From: SABI01 sp963678555
GTDB taxonomy: Bacteria; Spirochaetota; Spirochaetia; Sphaerochaetales; Sphaerochaetaceae
Assembly (NCBI GenBank): GCA_963678555.2
Contig: OY782871.2
Span: forward strand, 124,001 to 188,000
DNA length: 64,000 bases
Direction of reading: 5' to 3'
The first letter of the stretch is position 1; each line of letters starts with the position of its first letter. Position numbers and translations under genes: made by a program. The notes under the pieces were generated by a model. It had not been told where the DNA came from, did no database searches, and worked only from the letters and a program-made list of their open reading frames with translations. Of this stretch, positions 8,449 through 14,596 are shown piece by piece.

Positions 8449-9214
8449 TTTCACTATGGATTTCTTTTCCCTCAAGGGGAAAAATGCCATCGTCACCGGA
8501 GGTAATGGAGGACTGGGACAGGCATTCAGCGCCGCACTGGCGAAGGCAGGAGCGAATGTTCTTGTTCCCTCCCTCGTGGATGATGATGGAACGACGAAAC
8601 AGATAGTCGAGGACTGCGGTGTCGCATATGCGTTCCTGGAAGCTGATATCACGAAGGACGGGGAGTGCAAGAGAGTTGTCGATACCTGTGTTGATACCTG
8701 GGGAAGTGTCGATATTCTCGTGAACTGCGCCGGAATCAGCATAAACGTACAGGATGTGACGAAGTATACCCGCAGGGAGTGGGATAAGATGGTCGCCGTC
8801 AATCTCACAGCGGCCTTCGAGATGATCCATGAGGCCTCTATCCATATGATCAGGCAGAACAGCGGCAAGATCATCAATATCGGTTCTCTGTTCTCCTTCC
8901 TCGGCGGACAGTGGTCTCCAGCCTACGCCGCGACCAAACACGGTATCGTAGGACTGTCCAAGGCGATGTGTGATGAACTCGCACAGTGGAACATCCAGGT
9001 GAATACCATCGCTCCCGGGTACTTTGCGACTCCGTTGACCGAGATGACCCGCAAGGATGAGAAGCGGAATGCCGAGATCCTCTCTCATATTCCCGCTGCC
9101 CGGTGGGGCTTCACCGCCGACCTCATGGGAGCAACTGTCTTCCTGGCAAGCAGAGCCTCTGATTATGTGAATGGAACAGTGCTCACCGTTGATGGTGGGT
9201 ACCTGATGCGCTAG
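8435..9214 (+). CDS. SDR family oxidoreductase (gluconate 5-dehydrogenase / KduD-like)
   Basis: 259-residue classical short-chain dehydrogenase. Cofactor motif TGGNGGLG at 21-28, VNCAG at 96-100 in place of NNAG, catalytic S151 and Y164-AATK168, and a C-terminal DGGYLMR end. The closest described functions for such sequences are gluconate or 2-keto-3-deoxygluconate dehydrogenases, but the substrate cannot be fixed. The ATG at 8435 has AAGGAG at a spacing of 8 and lies inside the end of etfA, so it is translationally coupled. In the operon it would act after or before the ETF-linked dehydrogenase on a polyol, ketose or sugar acid. Confidence 0.86.
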   Translation: MKVTDFTMDFFSLKGKNAIVTGGNGGLGQAFSAALAKAGANVLVPSLVDDDGTTKQIVEDCGVAYAFLEADITKDGECKRVVDTCVDTWGSVDILVNCAGISINVQDVTKYTRREWDKMVAVNLTAAFEMIHEASIHMIRQNSGKIINIGSLFSFLGGQWSPAYAATKHGIVGLSKAMCDELAQWNIQVNTIAPGYFATPLTEMTRKDEKRNAEILSHIPAARWGFTADLMGATVFLASRASDYVNGTVLTVDGGYLMR

Positions 9215-9239
9215 AATACACACCATTGAGAAAAACCAT

Positions 9240-10682
9240 ATGAAAGACACCTATATTGTAGCGATTGACGGCGGTACACAGAGTACCAAAGTCGCAGTGT
9301 TCGACACTGAAGGGCATGAGATCTGTTCTCACACAGTTCCGTTGAGACCAATCGTCCTCAACGGAGGGGGAAGGGCGGAGCATCCTGATGACGATTTGTG
9401 GGATTCATTGAAGGAAGCCTGCCAGATCACACTTTCCAAGTTTCCCGGTGACAGGAACAGCATCGCCGGGGTCGGACTGGGCTCGATCAGGTGCTGCAGA
9501 GCTCTGATACGGGAAGATGGGGAGCTTGCTTCACCGGTACAGAGCTGGATGGACCTGAGACTGGCATCTCCCTACGTCCATGAGGATGATGCAGTGAAGT
9601 ACGTGACCACCACCACCGGCTACCTCACCCACAGACTGACAGGGGAAACGAAGGATACCAGAAGCAATTATGTCGGCCCGTGGCCGATTGATACGGATAC
9701 CCTGGAGTGGTATGAGGATCAGGAGACCTTCGATTCCTTCACCACTCCCCGAAAGATGCTCTTCGACCTGGTCGACCCCTCTACGGTTCTTGGGGTGATC
9801 ACCGAACAGGCAAGTGAGGCAACCGGGATCCCGGTGGGAGTCCCCGTCGTGTCCACTGCCAATGACAAGGCTGTAGAAGGTCTCGGTGCCGGACTTGTCA
9901 ATGACGGTACCGTCCTTGTCTCCCTGGGGACCTACATCACCTCGATGATGTCAGGGGAAGAGAACAGAGCCGACACCACGCACTACTGGAGCAACCCGGG
10001 TGCAACACCCGGTGAGTTCCTGTACGAGAGCAGCGGGATTCGCAGGGGCATGTCGACAGTCACGTGGATCAGGGACCTCCTCGGTTCCGATATCATCCAC
10101 GAGGCAATGCAGCGCGGTGTCAGTCCTGAGGTGTACCTCAATGAACTGGCCAGCGAGGTGCCTGCAGGAAGTGACGGTCTGTATACGGTCCTTCACTGGC
10201 TCTCACGTCCCACCCACCAGCATGAACGGGGGATCATGATCGGGTTCAACGGCCATCACAAGGGACCTCACATGTTCCGTTCAATCCTCGAGGGTATTGC
10301 CATGACCATGAAGAACAATGCTCAGGCGATGTGTGATGAGAGAGGGGTAGAGATGACCCACATCATCGTCAGCGGGGGAGGTTCCAACGGAGACCTGTTC
10401 ATGCAGATCTTTGCCGATGTCTTCGGAGTCCCGGCTCACCGTAATGTCGTCAACGGCTCGGCAAGCATGGGAGCGGCCATCTGTGCGGCTCTGGGGCTCG
10501 GCATCTACTCGAACCGGCAGGAAGCGATCGACCACATGATACGGCGGCGGGACACCTTCACCCCGGTGAAGGAGAACGTAGAGCTGTACCGTGAGATGAA
10601 CGAGCAGGTATACCGCCATCTGGCCAGCCAGAATGAAGAACTCCTGAAACGTTCACACGCAATCTTCAACCGCAGGGGCTGA
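9240..10682 (+). CDS. FGGY family carbohydrate kinase
   Basis: 480-residue kinase with the two-domain hexokinase/actin fold. Phosphate-1 motif DGGTQSTKVAVFD lies near 10-22, GLGSIRCC and LTHRLTG are typical N-domain pieces, and the C-terminal signature is visible as IIVSGGGSNGDLFMQIFADVFG followed by GAAICAALGLG. FGGY kinases phosphorylate ketoses, polyols or sugar acids (xylulose, ribulose, gluconate, glycerol, autoinducer-2). It ends the ETF operon, so it probably traps the oxidised product as a phosphate. Substrate is not determined by sequence. Confidence 0.9.
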   Translation: MKDTYIVAIDGGTQSTKVAVFDTEGHEICSHTVPLRPIVLNGGGRAEHPDDDLWDSLKEACQITLSKFPGDRNSIAGVGLGSIRCCRALIREDGELASPVQSWMDLRLASPYVHEDDAVKYVTTTTGYLTHRLTGETKDTRSNYVGPWPIDTDTLEWYEDQETFDSFTTPRKMLFDLVDPSTVLGVITEQASEATGIPVGVPVVSTANDKAVEGLGAGLVNDGTVLVSLGTYITSMMSGEENRADTTHYWSNPGATPGEFLYESSGIRRGMSTVTWIRDLLGSDIIHEAMQRGVSPEVYLNELASEVPAGSDGLYTVLHWLSRPTHQHERGIMIGFNGHHKGPHMFRSILEGIAMTMKNNAQAMCDERGVEMTHIIVSGGGSNGDLFMQIFADVFGVPAHRNVVNGSASMGAAICAALGLGIYSNRQEAIDHMIRRRDTFTPVKENVELYREMNEQVYRHLASQNEELLKRSHAIFNRRG

Positions 10683-10700
10683 TCCTGTGTGATGACGATC

Positions 10701-10723
10701 CCCGGGGGGAGTAGCCCCTCGGG
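10701..10723. terminator. GC-rich hairpin after the ETF/kinase operon
   Basis: Arms CCCGGGGGG and CCCCTCGGG with a 5-nt loop AGTAG form a 9-bp stem including one G-T pair, 18 nt after the kinase stop. There is no T-run behind it, so it would be a Rho-assisted or mRNA-end hairpin rather than a full intrinsic terminator. Confidence 0.5.
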
Positions 10724-10762
10724 AGCTGTCGAGACACCGAACAGTCTCTGGTGCTCAGTGAC

Positions 10763-11085
10763 ACCCGATAGCAAACAGGTTAAGGAAGGGTCGATGAGAA
10801 GACACTTTTCTGCCTGTTTGATTCCTAGAGAAGTTCGTATAGCAACTGTGTACGGTTTCTGGTTTTCGATGATGAACAGACTGGTAAGGTTTTTAAGGTA
10901 ATCAGTGATGGTTTCCTCATCGATCGTTGACTGTTCTACTCCCCGTATATCTCGTTTTAGCCGTACTATGGTGGCTGGTGTACGTTCATTGCATTTAAGG
11001 GATCGAAGCAATAGACGTACCTTCGATTCAGTACGCATTTTTCCGCCCGCGTGCGGTATTCATGATAGGTCTACTCTAGACAGTA
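10763..11085 (-). pseudogene. Fragment of a DUF4143-type AAA ATPase (middle part only)
   Basis: Read on the minus strand from about 11085, one frame gives ILSRVDLS, then a TGA stop (11060-11062 on the plus strand), then IPHAGGKMRTESKVRLLLRSL, ERTPATIVRLKRDI, ETITDYLKNLTSLFIIENQ and CLLIDPSLTCLLSG. This order is the central part of ATPases that carry AAA_14 plus DUF4143 (typically DISRVD, LLRSLARN, TPATI, DYL..L..LFVIEDQ, HFVDPSL). The AAA part before it and the IEIKLG end after it are missing here. It is therefore a relic. Related N- and C-terminal pieces lie at 13976-14414. Confidence 0.7.
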
Positions 11086-11090
11086 TGAAA

Positions 11091-11498
11091 AAATCGGTCA
11101 TATTTAGATATTCTAATCGGTTACATCACGAATTGTTATTCGGTCAAAAGTATTCATATGAACGTGTCGAGAATTATTGAAAGGTCGGGAGAGGCCACAT
11201 GCTGTGATATCTGCCACAGTGTGAAAGTGATGGATGCAAGGGAGTCGTTATGTCTTTCGTGCACTCTACAGTATCAAACGTGATGATTCGTCCTTGTCGC
11301 CCACGTTCATGGTGTATACTCAATTACTGTAGGGATGCTTCTGCACTTTCTGCTTGTTATCAGAGAGACCTTTCATGAACTTCAGCAGTACATCACACCT
11401 GAAACAGATTGTAGTATCGAAGAGTCAAACTCGATAATCAGCAGGTTTGCTCTGTGCGAGATGAGCTTTCTCGTATAGTATTGAATTGTCTGGATATG
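11091..11498. other. Non-coding, low-GC stretch of the accessory island
   Basis: No coding frame with a recognisable product was found on either strand. The only item noted is the 15-bp direct repeat at 11253-11267. Base composition is more AT-rich than the flanking operons. Confidence 0.5.
11253..11267. repeat. 15-bp direct repeat, left copy (matches glgP 3' end)
   Basis: TCTTTCGTGCACTCT occurs here and again at 14602-14616, where it encodes the last codons of glgP (KSARK, read on the minus strand). With flanks the match is TATnTCTTTCGTGCACTCTnCA, 20 of 22 positions. It brackets the 3.3-kb AlbA_2/ParA/DUF4143 island and could be an attachment-site or target duplication. Confidence 0.45.
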
Positions 11499-11522
11499 AG
11501 ATATATTGAGTGAAATATATCT
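11499..11522. repeat. Inverted repeat upstream of the AlbA_2 gene
   Basis: AGATATATT, a 6-nt spacer, then AATATATCT: a perfect 9-bp dyad in the leader region of the AlbA_2-ParA unit, about 120 bp before its start. It may be an operator. Confidence 0.4.
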
Positions 11523-11543
11523 GCCGATTCATATAGAGGGTAT

Positions 11544-11563
11544 ACAGTATCAGAATATACTGT
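11544..11563. repeat. Second inverted repeat upstream of the AlbA_2 gene
   Basis: ACAGTAT, a 6-nt spacer, ATACTGT: a perfect 7-bp dyad 80 bp before the TTG start at 11643 and 21 bp after the first dyad. Two dyads in a row suggest a regulated promoter, although no clean -35/-10 pair was identified. Confidence 0.35.
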
Positions 11564-11642
11564 CTCAGCAGACGGAGATACGAATGTATGTTACGAACGC
11601 TAAAAGCCTATGCTGCTGCAGAGGATTGAGGAGGGTTGTCCA

Positions 11643-12851
11643 TTGAAACGATATACTGATGAAGAACTCATTGCGCTTCTCGATGATACTGAATCTGATC
11701 TTTCTGAAAGAAAAGAATCCTTTAAAGGTACTGTCAGTTCCAAGGCCAGAGAGGCTGTTTGCGCATTTTCCAATGATCTCCCACATCACAATGCTCCCGG
11801 TGTGTTGTTTATCGGCGCTAAGGATGATGGAACTCCTTCAGGCGAACCGATTACTGACAGTCTGCTTCGCTCGCTGGCAGATATGAAAACTGATGGCAAT
11901 ATTCTCCCGTTACCTGCAATAACCGTAGAGAAGAGGATTCTCAAGGGAGCAGAAATGGCTGTCGTGACCGTCATGCCTTCTGATTCTCCCCCTGTGAAAT
12001 ACCAGGGGCGAATGTGGATCAGAACCGGCCCAAGACGATCAATCGCGAATTAACAGGAGGAAAGGATACTGAATGAGCGAAGAAGGTATAAAAACCTTAC
12101 TTTTGACATGACTCCGATTCCCTCTGCAGCAATTTCTGATCTTTCCAAATCCATTTTCGAGAATGAGTACCTTCCCTCTGCCTTCGCGTCTGATGTTCTC
12201 GAGGAGAATGGGCGTACATATGAAGAACGTCTTGCCTCATGCAAGATGATCGCGTCTCCCGATGACCCCACTCCGACAGTTCTGGGGCTGCTGGCGATCG
12301 GGAAAAGTCCTCAGGACTATCTACCTGGAGCGTATATACAGTTTTTGCGTATTGATGGCGAACAATTGGTAGACCCGGTCATTGATGAGGAGAATATTGG
12401 TGGGGCCTGTGTAGAAATGCTTCGAACAATTGAAGAAAAGCTCAAGGCTCACAACCGTACTTCATTCGATATACTCTCGAAATCTACTCACAGGATAGAT
12501 ATGCCGTATCCTCCGTCTGCTATACATCAGTTGTTATACAATGCAGTCTTTCATCGAACCTATGAGAGTACGAATGCTCCTGTCAGGGTGTACTGGTTCA
12601 ATGACAGAATCGAGATAATCAGCCCGGGCGGTCCGTACGGGAATGTCACTTCCGAGAACTTCGGCAAACCTGGAATCACAGACTATCGTAATCCGAATAT
12701 CGGAGATATGCTGAAGACGTTCGGTTTCATTCAAGCTTTTGGGAGAGGTATTGCTACTGCACAGAGGGAAATGGAACGCAACGGGAATCTTCCCGTAACA
12801 TTTGAGACCAGCCAGAGTGCAGTCGTCTGTACCCTGAGGAGGAAGAGATGA
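11643..12851 (+). pseudogene. AlbA_2 / HATPase_c_4 putative DNA-binding ATP-binding protein, interrupted by an in-frame TAA
   Basis: The frame reads as one protein of about 400 residues with a single nonsense codon TAA at 12051-12053. The first 136 codons hold the AlbA_2 (Schlafen AlbA-like) domain: ESDLSERKESFKG, GVLFIGAKDDGTPSG, MWIRTGPRRSIAN. After the stop the same frame continues QEERILNERRRYKNLTFDM and then the C-terminal helicase-like/HATPase part: HQLLYNAVFHRTYE, DRIEIISPGG, NPNIGDMLKTFGFIQAFGRGI. The start is TTG at 11643 with GAGGAGGG 7 nt upstream; relatives begin MKRYTDKEL. The 3' half could be made by restart at ATG 12108, which overlaps the stop of a 12-codon frame (12073-12111) having its own AGGAGG. 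The end overlaps parA-like ATG by 4 nt. Pseudogene or split gene cannot be decided here. Confidence 0.75.
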
Positions 12852-13867
12852 GTGCTCCTATTCTAACATTCTTCAACAATAGGGGAGGTGTAGGAAAGAC
12901 CTCGCTGATTTATCATCTGGCATGGATGTATTCGAGCATGAAGCAAACCGTAGTTGTTGTTGACTTGGATCCCCAGGCAAATCTGACGGCAGCCTTTCTT
13001 CAAGAAGATGTTATCGCAGAACTGTGGGATTCACAGGAGCCGGGCTCGACAATCTATCAATGTGTGAAACCGTTAACCGGCGTTGGCGATATCGTCCCTC
13101 CCAGGCTTCTCAGTATTTCACCGGAATTGTTTCTTCTTCCTGGAGACGTGAGTCTTTCCGGTTATGAGGATGTGCTGTCAAACCAATGGCCTAATAGTCT
13201 GAATGACACACATCTCTATCGACCGTTGAAAGTGTTGACTTCCTTCTGGCAGATCATGCAGATGGCCTCACAAGAAGTAGATGCAGATCTTGTTCTTGTT
13301 GACATCGGACCGAACCTTGGTGCGATCAACCGTTCCGTTCTCATTTCAACCGATTTCGTGGCTATTCCACTTGGAGCTGATCTCTTTTCTCTGCAAGGCC
13401 TCAAGAACCTGGGGCCGACGCTGAGGAGTTGGAAACATCTCTGGCAGAAGAGACTCGAGAACTGGGATACCAGCTCAGAAAAGGCTTCGTATCCGGAATT
13501 TGAGCTTCCTGCAGGTGTTATGGAACCAATAGGCTATCTTTGCCAGCAACACGGCGTTCGTCTGGACCGGCCTGTTCAGGCCTACGATAAATGGGTGCAG
13601 CGTATTCCCCGAGTCTATCGTGAGCATGTCTTGGATCAGGAGATGCTCTCAAGTATCCGTCAGGAAGATGACCCCTTATGCCTCGCGACTATCAAACATT
13701 ACCGATCTTTAGTTCCAATGGCTCAGGAGCATAGAAAACCGATTTTCCAACTGACTTCTGCAGATGGGGCTATCGGTTCTCACGCCAATGCCGTCCAGGA
13801 TGCGAAAGCCGATTTCAGACTTCTTGCACAGAAAATCGCCAATCAGATCGGGATCGCCCTCATGTAG
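12848..13867 (+). CDS. ParA family ATPase (AlbA_2-associated)
   Basis: 339-residue MinD/ParA-type P-loop ATPase. Walker A is NNRGGVGKTSL (residues 10-20); the signature lysine of the deviant Walker A is replaced by R12. Walker A' is VVDLDPQANLT and Walker B/switch is LVLVDIGPNLGAINR. The C-terminal 120 residues are longer than in plasmid ParA and carry no known partner-binding motif visible by eye. No parB or parS lies nearby, so plasmid-like partition is unlikely. Its ATG overlaps the stop of the AlbA_2 gene (ATGA), showing a fixed two-gene unit. Function of this pairing is not known to me; control of DNA or a defence-type role are possibilities only. Confidence 0.85.
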   Translation: MSAPILTFFNNRGGVGKTSLIYHLAWMYSSMKQTVVVVDLDPQANLTAAFLQEDVIAELWDSQEPGSTIYQCVKPLTGVGDIVPPRLLSISPELFLLPGDVSLSGYEDVLSNQWPNSLNDTHLYRPLKVLTSFWQIMQMASQEVDADLVLVDIGPNLGAINRSVLISTDFVAIPLGADLFSLQGLKNLGPTLRSWKHLWQKRLENWDTSSEKASYPEFELPAGVMEPIGYLCQQHGVRLDRPVQAYDKWVQRIPRVYREHVLDQEMLSSIRQEDDPLCLATIKHYRSLVPMAQEHRKPIFQLTSADGAIGSHANAVQDAKADFRLLAQKIANQIGIALM

Positions 13868-13975
13868 TCCAGGGAGAGCCTGAGACAAGGGAAAATATGC
13901 ATGTCCGCTCTCTGACTGAAGAGCACTTCGCTTTTCCTGAAGCCTTGGTTGCATTGTCTGTTCAGGAATTTCTGA

Positions 13976-14414
13976 TTACTGTTTCAGGCATCCGAGGGGA
14001 ACGATGAAAACCCCATCATCTCTTCTATAGGCAACTTCTCCTCCCGTAATCACCATAAGGAATGAGGGGTCGTTCATCTTTTCGGTATTGACCTTATGCT
14101 TCAGCTCCAACAGGTGCTCTGCTGCCATTTCAATCTCTTTTGATCCCAGTTTGATCTCCACTGCAGCCCATCTGCCACTCGTCCAGAAGGCGAGGTGTAT
14201 CACCTTGAGGAAGGAGAGAAGGTTTTGTATCGGCAGCTTTCAGGTAGGAATCCCTGTTATCAGGGTCCTGCATGAGCAGCTTGCTTTTTGCTATCTGAGA
14301 TGCGGTCATTGTTTTCCCACACCATTTAGCCCCCTCAATCAGTATAGCTCCCCGAATATCAAGCTTCTTTTTTATGATCTCATCAGCAATCCGAGTCATG
14401 TAAACAGTATTCAT
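13976..14414 (-). pseudogene. AAA_14/DUF4143 ATPase relic with internal deletion
   Basis: The first frame (14414 downward) encodes the N-terminal AAA part: KLDIRGAILIEGAKWCGKT (Walker A variant GAKWCGKT) and DTPRLLDEWQ (Walker B). A second frame, from about 14203, gives the normal C-terminus of the family: GRWAAVEIKLGSKEIEMAAEHL, PSFLMVITGGEVAYRR and DGVFIVPLGCLK. The two frames meet at the sequence GAGTGGCAGATGG, which serves both LLDEWQ and GRW, so roughly 250 central codons have been lost by a deletion that also shifted the frame. The missing centre resembles the fragment at 10763-11085. Intact members are single-gene ATPases of unclear function found in accessory regions. Confidence 0.8.
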
Positions 14415-14434
14415 ATCATCATATTGAATAAAGA

Positions 14435-14463
14435 ATTATACTATTGAGTTCCGAATATATCAA
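14435..14463 (-). promoter_or_regulatory. Consensus sigma-70 promoter of the DUF4143 relic
   Basis: On the minus strand TTGATA (14463-14458) and TATAAT (14440-14435) are 17 bp apart, 20 bp before the ATG at 14414. The promoter is intact although its gene is not. Confidence 0.6.
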
Positions 14464-14525
14464 GATATGCTTCCGATATTGTGAGAGATATGCTTCCGAT
14501 ATTGTGAGAGATATGCTTCCGATAT
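14464..14525. repeat. 23-bp tandem repeat, 2.7 copies
   Basis: The unit beginning GATATGCTTCCGATAT and ending TGTGAGA covers 14464-14486 and 14487-14509, and a third partial copy of 16 nt covers 14510-14525. The copies are identical. The array starts exactly at the edge of the -35 box (14458-14463) of the minus-strand promoter, so it could act as a set of operator sites about two helical turns apart. There are no spacers, so it is not a CRISPR array. Confidence 0.85.
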
Positions 14526-14596
14526 GTACTTGTCAAGAATATTAGACACAGAGAGGAGGCAATGCCTCCCCTCCTGCAATTTCTCCTGTGGTGTCT

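Noticed and set aside
10689..11180. Small plus-strand open frames between the kinase and the island
   Set aside because: They lie opposite the DUF4143 relic, have no ribosome sites and no recognisable sequence.
11643..12851. Two independent genes instead of one interrupted gene
   Set aside because: The codons between the TAA and ATG 12108 still encode conserved residues (QEERILNERRR) in the same frame, so the second part did not begin at 12108 originally; the possibility of present-day restart is kept as a finding.
12848..13867. Plasmid partition locus (parA with iterons at 14464)
   Set aside because: There is no parB, no replication protein and no parS-like palindrome set; the tandem repeats belong to the promoter of another gene on the other strand.
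14464..14525. CRISPR array
   Set aside because: The units are contiguous without spacers and only 2.7 copies exist; no cas genes are present.
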